DNA of 64,000 nt from Candidatus Accumulibacter propinquus (GCA_016714935.1 JADKBU010000005.1:1-64000); one strand, 5' to 3'. Positions 8,620 to 17,226 are shown, numbered from the stretch's first letter. Numbers and translations: made by a program. Notes: generated by a model from the letters alone, not told the origin.

Positions 8620-9564
8620 CTACAGGTCGTCGTCAAGGAGCGCTTGCTGCTGCCGGTTGATGAAGTCGCCCATGCTGTCTATGCCACGCAGTTGCAGAAT
8701 GCTGTTGCGCACCGCCGCCTCAAGCAGGACGGCGATGTTTCGCCCGGCCGCGACCGGGATCACCACCTTGCGTATGGGTACCCCGAGGATCTCCTGGGAC
8801 TGCGCATCGAGTGGCAGGCGAGGACCATCGGCGCTGCTGAGCGGCTTCTGCAGATGCACGATCAGCTTGAGTTTCATCTTCCGGCGCGATGCGGTTTCAC
8901 CGAAGATGGTGCGGATATTGAGGAGGCCCAGGCCCCGCACTTCAAGATAGTCGCGCAACATACTCGGACAGCGTCCTTCGATCGTCGTCGGTGCGATGCA
9001 TGACAGTTCGACGACGTCGTCGGCAACCAGGCCATGACCACGAGAGATCAACTCCAGCGCCAGTTCGCTCTTGCCAACGCCGGAATCGCCGGTAATCAGG
9101 ACGCCCATGCCCAGCACGTCCATCAAGACGCCGTGCACTGATGTCGAGCCGGCCAGACGTCGGGAAAGATAGATGCGCAATAGGTCAATCACCGCCGAGC
9201 AGGGCTTCGGACTGACAAAGAGAGGCGTTGCGGTTGACTCGCAGGCCTCGCGAATCGCCGGCAGGATTTCAACGTCATCAGCAATGATCAGCGCCGGTGG
9301 CCTGGCGGCCATCAACTCCCTGACCTGGTAGCGCAAGCGATCGGCCGTTACCCGGCAGCCCCAGGCGGTTTCCGCCCGACCAATCACCTGCAGCCGTTCG
9401 GGATGAATCAGGTTGAGGTGCCCAACGACATCAGCACCGAAATAGCCCTGATCCTTGAGCTCTATCTGGCGGTCGACACCGACGGCGACGACCCATGAAA
9501 GCTTGAGTTTTTCACGGTGGTCGTCATAGAGCTGCGCGACGCTGAACTGACGCCGGGTGTTCAT
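8620..9564 (-). CDS. hprK: HPr kinase/phosphorylase
   Basis: 314 residues, the usual length. Walker A GDSGVGKS is at 159-166, with the catalytic histidine region VHGV at 143-146 and the HprK signature EVRGLGLLNI about 50 residues after the P-loop. HprK phosphorylates and dephosphorylates a serine of HPr; in proteobacteria it belongs to a regulatory rather than transport PTS. It follows ptsN with a gap of 2 bases, so the two are probably translated from one message. A rapZ-like gene, often next in proteobacteria, is absent; the psiF gene comes next. Confidence 0.95.
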   Translation of the reverse strand: MNTRRQFSVAQLYDDHREKLKLSWVVAVGVDRQIELKDQGYFGADVVGHLNLIHPERLQVIGRAETAWGCRVTADRLRYQVRELMAARPPALIIADDVEILPAIREACESTATPLFVSPKPCSAVIDLLRIYLSRRLAGSTSVHGVLMDVLGMGVLITGDSGVGKSELALELISRGHGLVADDVVELSCIAPTTIEGRCPSMLRDYLEVRGLGLLNIRTIFGETASRRKMKLKLIVHLQKPLSSADGPRLPLDAQSQEILGVPIRKVVIPVAAGRNIAVLLEAAVRNSILQLRGIDSMGDFINRQQQALLDDDL

Positions 9565-9566
9565 CT

Positions 9567-10013
9567 TTAGCCGGCAAAAATCTGACGAATCACACTGGCG
9601 TCCGCGGCCTTGGCCAAAGCTTCTCGACAGTTGCGGTCGGAAAAGTGTTGCGCCAGTTCGGACAGGATTTGCAGGTGCTGCTCGGTCGCCACTTCGGGCA
9701 CCAGCAGGACGAACAGCAGTGACACCGGTTTCCCGTCCGGGGAATCAAACGCTACCGGTGCGGCCAGGCGCAGGAAGGCGCCGGTCGCATCCTTGAGGCC
9801 CTTGATACGTCCGTGCGGAATGGCAACACCCTGACCGAGACCGGTAGAGCCCAGCTTCTCGCGTGCAAACAGGCTGTCGAACACCGTGCTGCGTGCGATG
9901 CCGAGATAGTTTTCAAAGAGCAGCCCGACATGTTCAAAGACGCGTTTTTTGCTGCTCGCGTCCAGATCAAGAATGATGTTTTCTAGGGGCAGTAGTTGGG
10001 TGATCTGGCTCAT
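9567..10013 (-). CDS. ptsN: PTS IIA-like nitrogen regulatory protein PtsN
   Basis: 148 residues from the ATG at 10013. EIIA-Ntr fold with the phospho-accepting histidine H67 in GVAIPHGRIKG. PtsN receives phosphate through the Ntr-PTS and modulates potassium transport, carbon/nitrogen balance and sigma-54 related genes. Upstream lie hpf and rpoN, the classical cluster. An in-frame ATG 17 codons earlier exists but lies within the former intergenic region and adds a sequence unlike the family. Confidence 0.93.
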   Translation of the reverse strand: MSQITQLLPLENIILDLDASSKKRVFEHVGLLFENYLGIARSTVFDSLFAREKLGSTGLGQGVAIPHGRIKGLKDATGAFLRLAAPVAFDSPDGKPVSLLFVLLVPEVATEQHLQILSELAQHFSDRNCREALAKAADASVIRQIFAG

Positions 10014-10114
10014 GCGACAAAAACCCGAAAAGGCGGACGTGGAAGAATGCAAAAAAGGAAGCACACGGAGCGAGGGCCTGTTGCCGCTCAGTCCGTGCGC
10101 AGACTACACCAACT

Positions 10115-10440
10115 TCACTCGGCGACGATGTGATCGGTAATCTTGTTTCCGCGATGGTGGTCCTGCAGTTTCTGCTTGTACTTCTGCACCTGCCGCTCAG
10201 CTTGTCTACCAGGCCATCCACCGCTGCGTACAGGTCCTCGTCGACAGACTCCACGTATACATCCTTGCCAGCGAGATGAACGGTAACTTCGGCCTTCTGC
10301 TTCAGCTTGTCCACCGACAGAATCACGTTGACGTCTATTACGTTATCGAAGTGACGAGTGATTCGCTCGAGCTTGCCGGTGACGTAATCGTGCAGCGCCG
10401 GGGTGATCTCGAGGTGGTGACCACTGACTTGCAGGTTCAT
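10115..10440 (-). pseudogene. hpf: hpf, ribosome hibernation promoting factor, single-base frameshift near the 3' end
   Basis: The ATG at 10440 follows AGGAG at ideal distance. The product begins MNLQVSGHHLEITPALHDYV and is a normal short HPF up to AVDGLVDKL. There the text CTGAGCGGCAG (about 10192-10202) lacks one base. In the next frame the expected end VQKYKQKLQDHH and ITDHIVAE continues to a TGA at 10115-10117. The total of 326 bases is one short of 109 codons. As read, translation runs on in the wrong frame into ptsN (stop near 9967). HPF binds the 30S decoding centre to form hibernating ribosomes. The conserved core (about 90 residues) stays intact, so partial activity is conceivable. 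A sequencing error cannot be excluded. Confidence 0.85.
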
Positions 10441-10499
10441 GATGTGGCTCCTTTTGCTAAATGGACTTGCGTAAGTTGACCGGCGGGATGCTGAGCGCT

Positions 10500-11882
10500 T
10501 CACGGTATTTTGCAATTGTTCGCCGTGCGACAACAATGCCCCTGCTGACCAAGAACCTCGGATATCTGGCTATCCGAGAGAGGCTTCTTAGGCTCTTCGG
10601 CGCTGATCATCTGCTTGATCAGCGCCCGAATGGCCGTTGCTGAACACGCCCCGCCAGCATCCGTGCTGACGTGACTGCCAAAAAAATACTTCAACTCAAA
10701 GATCCCACGCGGTGTTGCCATGTACTTCTGGGTCGTGACCCGCGATATGGTCGATTCATGCAATCCGAGTACCTCGGCGATTTCACGCAGTACCAAGGGT
10801 CTCATCGCGACTTCACCATGATCCAGAAACTGACGCTGACGTTCCACAATAGCCTGCGCCACACGCAGGATCGTGTCAAACCGTTGCTGTACATTCCTGA
10901 TCAGCCAGCGGGCCTCCTGGAGTTGACCCGCGAGGCCGGAACCGCGCTGCCTGGCCAGAATCTGGGCGTAGAGGCTATTGATCCGCAGTCGCGGAAAGGC
11001 GTCGGAATTGACGTTGACCAACCATTGCCCGCGCATTTTGCGCACCACGACATCGGGTGTGATGTAGCGGGTGTCGGGCGAGGCATAAGCGGCTCCGGGC
11101 CGCGGATTCAGGCTGCAGATCAGCAAATGCGCTGCGCGCAGTGCATCGTCATCACAACCGGTATGTTTCTTGAGTCTCGGGAAATCGTGGCTGGCCAACA
11201 GTTCGAGATGCTGGCCGACGATCTGCATCGCCAGCGAGCGGGTCTGGTCAGCGGGGAGCACTTCCAGTTGCAGCGTGAGACATTCCTGGGCGGTGCGGGC
11301 GCCGACGCCGGTGGGGTCGAAATGCTGCAGGTGCCTGAGCGCGATCTGCAGTTCTTCCGGCGCTATTTCCAGTTCCTCGGGCATCGCTTCCGAGAGCTCC
11401 GCGAGTGACTGGGTAAGGTAGCCGTCATCGTCGAGAGCCTCGACCAGACATCGCACCAGGACGCGGTCACGGTCGGAGAGAGTCATCAGGCCCAGTTGCG
11501 CCAACAGGTGCTCGCGCAAGGAAACCGTTGCCGCCTGGATGTTTTGATAATCGCCGTCGCCGTCGTCATCGTCGTCGAAGGAACCGGACGAACCCGCAGT
11601 AACGGCCTGGTCGCCCAGCCAGCTGTCGTCCTCGGCCTGAGAGTGTTCGCCTTGCTCGGCAGCGGCGCCCGCCTCGGCAGGGGCGTCCGCGTTGCCCTCG
11701 TCGCGCGGCGTTTCGGGTGTGCGGTAGTCCTCCTGGCGTTCGAGCAGCGGGTTGTCCAGCAAATACTTTTCCAGCTCCTGCTCAAGTTCAAGCGTCGACA
11801 GTTGCAACAATCGGATCGACTGCTGCAACTGCGGGGTCAATGCAAGATGCTGGGAAAGCTTGAGCTGGAGGGATGGTTTCAT
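10500..11882 (-). CDS. rpoN: RNA polymerase sigma-54 factor RpoN, C terminus frameshifted (RpoN box lost)
   Basis: 460 residues as read. Region I MKPSLQLKLSQHLALTPQLQ (activator contact), an acidic linker with a run of aspartates near residue 103, the core-binding domain and the helix-turn-helix (LREIAEVLGLHESTISRVT) are intact. In the last 40 residues a run of four C (10539-10542; G on the coding strand) holds one base too many. The frame read ends GQQGHCCRTANNCKIP, while the other frame gives GIVVARRTIAKYREALSIPP and NLRKSI to a TAG at 10457-10459. ARRTIAKYRE is the RpoN box that recognises the -24 promoter element. The product as read should not bind sigma-54 promoters. Restored length would be 475 residues, normal for the family. 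It lies 80 bases downstream of lptB. Confidence 0.9.
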   Translation of the reverse strand: MKPSLQLKLSQHLALTPQLQQSIRLLQLSTLELEQELEKYLLDNPLLERQEDYRTPETPRDEGNADAPAEAGAAAEQGEHSQAEDDSWLGDQAVTAGSSGSFDDDDDGDGDYQNIQAATVSLREHLLAQLGLMTLSDRDRVLVRCLVEALDDDGYLTQSLAELSEAMPEELEIAPEELQIALRHLQHFDPTGVGARTAQECLTLQLEVLPADQTRSLAMQIVGQHLELLASHDFPRLKKHTGCDDDALRAAHLLICSLNPRPGAAYASPDTRYITPDVVVRKMRGQWLVNVNSDAFPRLRINSLYAQILARQRGSGLAGQLQEARWLIRNVQQRFDTILRVAQAIVERQRQFLDHGEVAMRPLVLREIAEVLGLHESTISRVTTQKYMATPRGIFELKYFFGSHVSTDAGGACSATAIRALIKQMISAEEPKKPLSDSQISEVLGQQGHCCRTANNCKIP

Positions 11883-11962
11883 CTACGGAACCGGGTAAGC
11901 CGCCGCTTTGGCATGGAAAACTCCCCGCATGGTTCTCGAATTATGGCTGCAGGCCGTTGGGT

Positions 11963-12697
11963 TCAGAGGCGGAAATTTTCACCCAGATACACCTTCCGGA
12001 CATCGTCATTATAAATGATTTCCTCCGGCCGACCAGCGGCAAGGACGCTACCGTCGTTGATGATGTACGCGTGGTCACAAATGCCCAGCGTTTCGCGAAC
12101 GTTGTGGTCGGTAATCAGCACTCCGATGCCGCGTTCCTTGAGGAAACGGATGATTTTCTGGATGTCGAGCACGGCTATCGGGTCGACGCCGGCGAAAGGC
12201 TCGTCAAGCAGAATGAATCGCGGTCCGGTGGCGAGAGCACGGGCGATCTCCACCCGTCGCCGTTCACCACCGGAAAGGGAGGTTGCGGGGCTGATGCGCA
12301 GGTGGCTGATGTGCAGTTCTTCGAGCAGACTTTCCGTGCGGCTATCGATTTCGTCGGCCGACAGGTTCTGCAGCTCGAGTACCGCCTTGATGTTTTCGCT
12401 TACCGTCAACTTGCGGAATACGGAAGCCTCCTGCGGCAGATACGAAACACCCAGGCGCGCGCGCTTGTGAATCGGCAAATGCGTCAACTGCACATTGTCG
12501 AGATGAACGTCACCTCCATCACATGCAATCAGGCCGACCACCATGTAGAAGCAGGTGGTCTTGCCGGCACCGTTCGGGCCCAGCAATCCCACGACTTCGC
12601 CGCTGACCACGTCGAATGAAACGTCATGCACTACCGTGCGTGACTTGTAGCGCTTGTTGAGCTTGCGGGTGGACAATCTGCTCTGCTGGTCTGGCAT
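11963..12697 (-). CDS. lptB: LPS export ABC transporter ATP-binding protein LptB
   Basis: 244 residues. Walker A GPNGAGKTT, Q-loop YLPQEASVF, ABC signature LSGGERRR, Walker B FILLDEP and H-loop TDHN are all present. LptB drives LPS extraction by the LptFG complex, whose genes lie at 38.9-41.1 kb in this window. The neighbours lptC and lptA, which normally precede lptB, are not here; the gene instead follows recX by four bases. An in-frame ATG four codons upstream overlaps the recX end and is an alternative start. Confidence 0.94.
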   Translation of the reverse strand: MPDQQSRLSTRKLNKRYKSRTVVHDVSFDVVSGEVVGLLGPNGAGKTTCFYMVVGLIACDGGDVHLDNVQLTHLPIHKRARLGVSYLPQEASVFRKLTVSENIKAVLELQNLSADEIDSRTESLLEELHISHLRISPATSLSGGERRRVEIARALATGPRFILLDEPFAGVDPIAVLDIQKIIRFLKERGIGVLITDHNVRETLGICDHAYIINDGSVLAAGRPEEIIYNDDVRKVYLGENFRL

Positions 12698-12701
12698 GGG
12701 T

Positions 12702-13154
12702 TCAATCATCTTCAACAGTGGCGCGCAACAGGCGCCGAATGGTTTCTGCGGAAAAGCCCCGAGCGGCCAGGAAGCGCATCTGCCGGGCACGTTCGGTGGT
12801 GTCGTCGGCGCCATGCGGATTACTGCCGAAGCGCTTCTGCCAGACGCGCCGCGCCCGTGTCAGTTCGTCCTCGCCGGCAGCCAGGCTGGCACTCACCAGT
12901 TCGTCTGCAACTCCCCTGGAACGGAGTTCATAGGCCAGGCGTGCGTCGCCCAAACGGATACCCCGGGACTTGACACGTGTCTCCGCGTAGCGGGCATCGG
13001 AAAGCAGATGCCGGCTTGTCAGTTCGTCGAGCAAGGCATCCAGCTGTTCCGGCGACTCGGCCAGGGACAACAGCTTGCCAGCCAGCTCCTTGCGCGTGTG
13101 TTCGCGGCGAGTCAGCAGACCCAAAGCGCGTTCGCGCAACCCTTTCAACAGCAC
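12702..13154 (-). CDS. recX: regulatory protein RecX
   Basis: 150 residues, three-helix repeats typical of RecX: ALGLLTRREHTRKELAGKLL, then LTSRHLLSDARYAETRVKSR, and a C-terminal repeat with FLAARGFSAETIRRLL. RecX caps RecA filaments and limits recombinase activity. It starts 10 bases after the recA stop, so both are surely one transcript under SOS control. Confidence 0.93.
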   Translation of the reverse strand: MLLKGLRERALGLLTRREHTRKELAGKLLSLAESPEQLDALLDELTSRHLLSDARYAETRVKSRGIRLGDARLAYELRSRGVADELVSASLAAGEDELTRARRVWQKRFGSNPHGADDTTERARQMRFLAARGFSAETIRRLLRATVEDD

Positions 13155-13164
13155 TGCCGGGAAC

Positions 13165-14181
13165 TCACGACGCTGCGATCGCAGCCGGTGATGGGACTTT
13201 CACCGCGGCACGGATTCTCGCTTCGATTTCCTGGGCAATCTGCGGCTTGCTCTTGAGATACTCGCGGGCATTGTCCTTGCCCTGACCGATCTTCTCGCCG
13301 TTGTAGGCGTACCAGGAGCCGGACTTGTCGACCAGTTTGTGCAGCACTCCGAGTTCGATGATCTCCCCTTCGCGCGAGGTACCTTCGCCATAGAGGATGT
13401 CGAAGATGGCCTCGCGAAAAGGTGGTGCGACCTTGTTCTTCACCACCTTGACGCGCGTTTCGTTGCCGATGACCTCGTCACCCTTCTTGATGCTGCCGAT
13501 GCGGCGGATGTCGAGGCGTACCGACGCGTAGAACTTGAGGGCATTGCCACCTGTCGTCGTTTCGGGACTGCCGAACATGACCCCGATCTTCATGCGGATC
13601 TGGTTGATGAAAATGACCAGGGTATTGGTACGGTTGATATTGGCGGTCAGCTTGCGTAGCGCCTGGCTCATCAGGCGGGCCTGCAGGCCGGGCAGGGAAT
13701 CACCCATCTCGCCTTCGATTTCCGCCTTCGGGACGAGCGCGGCAACCGAGTCGATCACGACGACATCGACACTTGCCGATCGGACCAGCATGTCGGCGAT
13801 TTCCAGCGCCTGTTCGCCGGTGTCCGGCTGCGAGATGAGAAGCTCATCAAGGTTCACTCCGAGTTTCTGCGCATAGCCAGGGTCGAGAGCGTGCTCGGCA
13901 TCGATGAATGCTGCCGTGCCGCCGAGTTTCTGCATTTCGGCAATGACCTGCAGGGTCAGGGTCGTCTTTCCCGACGACTCGGGACCATAGATCTCGACCA
14001 CCCGACCGCGAGGTAGCCCACCAATGCCAAGGGCTATGTCGAGTCCGAGTGAGCCAGTCGAAACGACCGGGATGTCGGTGACGACGCTACCTTCACCCAT
14101 CTTCATGATCGAGCCCTTGCCGAACTGCTTTTCGATCTGGGCCAGCGCTGCGGCTAGCGCCTTCGACTTGTTGTCGTTCAT
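13165..14181 (-). CDS. recA: recombinase A
   Basis: 338 residues. Walker A GPESSGKTT, the signature ALKFYASVRLDIRR, loop L2 region FINQIRMKIGVMFG, and a C-terminal domain that is shorter and less acidic than that of E. coli. RecA forms filaments on single-stranded DNA for strand exchange and triggers LexA self-cleavage. The start ATG at 14181 gives the conserved NDNKSKALAAALAQIEKQFG. A LexA-type box sits in the promoter. Confidence 0.98.
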   Translation of the reverse strand: MNDNKSKALAAALAQIEKQFGKGSIMKMGEGSVVTDIPVVSTGSLGLDIALGIGGLPRGRVVEIYGPESSGKTTLTLQVIAEMQKLGGTAAFIDAEHALDPGYAQKLGVNLDELLISQPDTGEQALEIADMLVRSASVDVVVIDSVAALVPKAEIEGEMGDSLPGLQARLMSQALRKLTANINRTNTLVIFINQIRMKIGVMFGSPETTTGGNALKFYASVRLDIRRIGSIKKGDEVIGNETRVKVVKNKVAPPFREAIFDILYGEGTSREGEIIELGVLHKLVDKSGSWYAYNGEKIGQGKDNAREYLKSKPQIAQEIEARIRAAVKVPSPAAIAAS

Positions 14182-14256
14182 TGCCTATCCTTTTCCTTGG
14201 TTGAGAGGAATTATCCCACGTTCGACCGTGCTGAACATTGCCGTAGCAGGGCTGCC

Positions 14257-14285
14257 AATATACTGGAAATATGTACAGCAGTGAA
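14257..14285 (-). promoter_or_regulatory. recA promoter with embedded LexA (SOS) box
   Basis: On the minus strand: -35 TTCACT (14285-14280), spacer of 17, -10 TATATT (14262-14257). The spacer holds CTGTACATATTTCCAG (14278-14263), a perfect CTG-N10-CAG LexA half-site pair. LexA binding there would cover the promoter. The leader to the recA ATG is about 70 bases. Confidence 0.8.
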
Positions 14286-14303
14286 CCGGCAGCTGGCTGC
14301 GTG

Positions 14304-14356
14304 GCGCTGCCCCGCCGTGAGCCGGCGGACTGCGCCAGCTCACGGCGGGGCAGCGC
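14304..14356. repeat. perfect 19-bp inverted repeat at the end of the FimV-like gene
   Basis: Arm GCGCTGCCCCGCCGTGAGC (14304-14322), 15-base spacer, and its exact reverse complement (14338-14356). The right arm includes the last codons and the stop (14340-14342) of the FimV-like gene. No T tract follows on either strand. It may insulate the FimV-like transcript from the recA promoter, acting as a terminator or 3' end protector. Confidence 0.75.
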
Positions 14357-16127
14357 TGCTGCTTTCCTGGAGCTCGATAAGAAACAGCAATTCACGCACA
14401 CTGCTCAAGGAAAAGCCTCGTCGCTCACCATTGCGATTGTCTCGCAAGAGTTGGTTCAGGTAGGCCAGACACTCGGGAGAACCCCAGGTACGGGCAACCT
14501 CGCTGCAGATATGCGGCAGTTTCCCGAGTGTTGGCAAACGGGTCAGCAATTGTTCGATCGATGCGGCGTCGGTGGCGGACAGCTTCGGGTCCGGCGCGTC
14601 GCCCATCGTTTCCCAATCCGCCGGAGCAACATTGAAATGACGCTGCAGCTTGACGGCCAGCGTTTCGAAGGCGGCACGCTGCTGATCCTGCCGGTAAACT
14701 TCAAGCAGCTTGAGCCAGGGAGTCAGTGCCGCCTTCGGATGGTGCTCGATGAACTCTTCAAGAGCCTCCTCTGCCCCCTTGACGCGACCGAAGGAAACCA
14801 TGATCTCCGCCAGTTCGAGCACGGTTGTCACTTCATCCTCACCTTTGGGCGACACCGGAACCGCCGTCGGGAACCAGTCCTCACGTGGGCGAGATGCCGT
14901 AGCGGTCGTCTGGATCTCGCGAACGATGGACAATTCTTTTACCTGCCCGGTGGTCGGCAATTGCCCATCACCGCCCCCCGAAGCGCCCGCGGTATCCGCG
15001 AGGCCCGCGGGCGCTGCCATCTCCGGCAGCTGCGAAACCTTGCCGGAGCGACGCCGAAGTAGCCAGGCCAGGCCGGCAATCAGCCCGAGCAGAAGGGCAG
15101 CCTCAAGCCACCAATCGGATAACTCGACACGGGGCGCTGCCTGAGCGGCAGCCACCTGAACCGGCTGCCTGCTTGTGGCAGCGTTCGCTGTCGGCTGCGG
15201 GTTGCTGGTTGCTGCCGTGGATTGTGTCGCCCGCGCGTCGTTCTTCTTCGCCAATTCCCCGAGCGTGGCGTCGAGTCGGCGTAGCCGTTCGGCGACAGCC
15301 AGTTGTTGCTCGGCCTGCGTATACAGGGCCGACAACAGTTTGTACTCGATACGCAGTATCGAGCGCCTTTCCTCGCTGGTTCGGCCCAGGAGTTGTGTTG
15401 ACAGGCGCGTGCTCAGACGCAGGGGCAGGTCATCTTCCGGCTGCCAACGCGCGCTTTCGCTGTCGCTGGATAGGAGCAGGCGGTCGGTTGCGCCGCCTCC
15501 GACCGACAGTTTCCGGAGTGGCTCTCTGGCCGGCTGGGCCCTGGGCGGCGCTTCGTCATGAGCAAATGCCGGGGGGCTTACGGCCGCACCGAGAGGCGAT
15601 CGGGGCGGCCGGCTATTCTGGGCATTGAGCGGTGCACCGGCGGTCGTCGGCGGCCGCGCTGTGGTTTCGCCAACGGGCGCGCCGCGGGCGCCAGGAAGCT
15701 CCTGCAGTCCTTGCGGCATTCTGGTCCGCGGGGGATCGATCAGCAACAGGTAGTTGCGATTGACTTCGGCGCCACAGCCTGCACGCAGATTGAGTTGCAG
15801 CAGCGGTTCGTTGATGGGCTGGTCGGAAACGATACGTAGCCGTAGCCCGCCGCCACGCTGCTCAACGCTGACGCGCGCGCGCGTCAGCAGCGGGACTTCG
15901 GCATCCTCCCCTGCTGACTGGCCGAGGCGAAAGCATTCTGCGAGCGGCCGCTTTTCGGCCGTCACCTCAAGCAGTTGGACCTCTGCCTCGAAGCGTGCGC
16001 CAAGATGCGAAAGGACGGTCAGCTTGCCCAGACCAAGTGCTTGGGCCTCGCCAGTGAGCAGGCACAAGAACGGCAGCAGCAAGAAAAAGACTCGAAAACA
16101 GGGAATGTCGAGGACTATCGAACGCAT
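14340..16127 (-). CDS. FimV-like protein
   Basis: 595 residues from the ATG at 16127 (MRSIVLDIPCFRV), which gives a signal-peptide-like start ending near GEAQA. The N-terminal part LGLGKLTVLSHLGARFEAEV is the FimV N-terminal signature, followed by a beta-rich region. A proline/alanine-rich linker, a predicted coiled coil (about 265-305, ELAKKN) and one membrane segment (WWLEAALLLGLIAGLAWLL) lie in the middle. The cytoplasmic tail has TPR-like helices (LELAEIMVSFGRVKGAEEAL). FimV proteins help type IV pilus assembly, polar localisation and cAMP signalling. The FimV C-terminal signature is not obvious, so FimV-like is as far as I go. Confidence 0.75.
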   Translation of the reverse strand: MRSIVLDIPCFRVFFLLLPFLCLLTGEAQALGLGKLTVLSHLGARFEAEVQLLEVTAEKRPLAECFRLGQSAGEDAEVPLLTRARVSVEQRGGGLRLRIVSDQPINEPLLQLNLRAGCGAEVNRNYLLLIDPPRTRMPQGLQELPGARGAPVGETTARPPTTAGAPLNAQNSRPPRSPLGAAVSPPAFAHDEAPPRAQPAREPLRKLSVGGGATDRLLLSSDSESARWQPEDDLPLRLSTRLSTQLLGRTSEERRSILRIEYKLLSALYTQAEQQLAVAERLRRLDATLGELAKKNDARATQSTAATSNPQPTANAATSRQPVQVAAAQAAPRVELSDWWLEAALLLGLIAGLAWLLRRRSGKVSQLPEMAAPAGLADTAGASGGGDGQLPTTGQVKELSIVREIQTTATASRPREDWFPTAVPVSPKGEDEVTTVLELAEIMVSFGRVKGAEEALEEFIEHHPKAALTPWLKLLEVYRQDQQRAAFETLAVKLQRHFNVAPADWETMGDAPDPKLSATDAASIEQLLTRLPTLGKLPHICSEVARTWGSPECLAYLNQLLRDNRNGERRGFSLSSVRELLFLIELQESSSAAPP

Positions 16128-16234
16128 TGGCAGGTGAGGTACGTTTAAGCAACCCATTCTACATTCCATTCTGGCGCGATACGTACTTGCCGAACTGCCT
16201 TCCCGTTCGAAGAGCGGCTGCAGGAAATTGGCCT

Positions 16235-16744
16235 TCAGGCGAGTCCGTGACGTGCTCGTTGCAGGATCCCCGTCAGTGCATGCGCCACCGACTGTGCCCG
16301 TACCGCCTCCCGGTCGCCTTGAAAATGGCGCGTGTCGGTGTCGATGCGCCGTTTCGGCCCGGTCCAGGCGAAACAGACAGTTCCAACCGGCCGGTCAGGT
16401 GAACCGCCGCCCGGGCCTGCTATACCGGTGATGGCCAGTGCCCAGTCGGCATGACTGTGCTGCACTGCTCCCAAGGCCATGGCCGCGGCGATCGCTTCGC
16501 TGACCGCGCCATGCGCTGCCAGGGTGTCGGCACCGACGCCCAGCAACTCGATCTTGGCGGCATTCGAATAGGTGATGAAGCCGCGCTCGAACCAGCATGA
16601 ACTGCCGTCGATCGCGGTCAGGCACTGTCCCACCCAGCCGCCCGTACAGGATTCGGCCGTGGCCAGCTTCTCGCCGTTGCGCACCAGCAGTTGCCCGACT
16701 TCGGCCGCAAGCGCTTCGAGCGCTGCCTGATGGTCGTCACTCAT
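16235..16744 (-). CDS. pncC: nicotinamide-nucleotide amidohydrolase (CinA C-terminal domain, PncC type)
   Basis: 169 residues, the stand-alone CinA C-terminal domain. The motifs ATAESCTGG near residue 28 and AITGIAGPGGGSPDRPVGTV near 105 mark the nucleotide pocket. It hydrolyses nicotinamide mononucleotide to nicotinate mononucleotide and ammonia, salvaging pyridine nucleotides. The ATG overlaps the pgpA stop by four bases (ATGA), so translation is coupled. Two genes further downstream is recA, as in many proteobacteria. Confidence 0.9.
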   Translation of the reverse strand: MSDDHQAALEALAAEVGQLLVRNGEKLATAESCTGGWVGQCLTAIDGSSCWFERGFITYSNAAKIELLGVGADTLAAHGAVSEAIAAAMALGAVQHSHADWALAITGIAGPGGGSPDRPVGTVCFAWTGPKRRIDTDTRHFQGDREAVRAQSVAHALTGILQRARHGLA

Positions 16745-17226
16745 TCGAGCACGAAGCGCAGAATTGCCAGGACCAGCAGCGTATAGCCGGCCGCGACCAG
16801 ATCATCACACATCACGCCAAAGCCATTCTTCACCTTCTCATCAAAGTAGCGCGCCGGCTGCGGCTTGACGATGTCGAAAAAACGGAACAGGCCGAAGGCT
16901 ATGGCTTGCCATAAGCCCGGCGTCGGGCAGAACAGCAGGACCGCCCAAAAGGGGACGATTTCGTCCCAGACGATGCTGCCATGGTCGACGACCCCGAGGT
17001 CTGCGCCGGTCTTGTGCACTGCCAGAACCCCGCCGACGAAACAGAGGAAGAGTAAACCGAGGAACTCCAGGTCGCTCATCCACGGCCGCAGCAGCGGGAA
17101 GGACGCCCAGGCGAAGAGGGTGCCTACGGTCCCCGGTGCCCGTGGTGAGAGACCGCTGCCGAAGCCGCAGGCCACCAGGTGCGCCGGATGCGCGAGCAGG
17201 AAACGGATCGAAGGGGGGCTAGCCAA
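16741..17226 (-). CDS. pgpA: phosphatidylglycerophosphatase A
   Basis: 161 residues from a TTG start at 17226. AGAGGA lies 10 bases upstream and the TTG overlaps the end of thiL. This gives the expected N terminus ASPPSIRFLLAHPAHLVACG. An ATG 16 codons earlier would add a basic sequence unlike the family. GSGLSPRAPGTVGT and the acidic IVWDEIVPFW are conserved; four hydrophobic segments. The enzyme removes phosphate from phosphatidylglycerophosphate in the inner membrane to make phosphatidylglycerol. Start assignment is inferred. Confidence 0.9.
   Translation of the reverse strand: MASPPSIRFLLAHPAHLVACGFGSGLSPRAPGTVGTLFAWASFPLLRPWMSDLEFLGLLFLCFVGGVLAVHKTGADLGVVDHGSIVWDEIVPFWAVLLFCPTPGLWQAIAFGLFRFFDIVKPQPARYFDEKVKNGFGVMCDDLVAAGYTLLVLAILRFVLE

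Noticed and set aside
8166..8636. Arginine/glutamine-rich minus-strand frame over the psiF gene
   Set aside because: Out-of-frame shadow; the psiF frame has a signal peptide and two cysteine-paired repeats.
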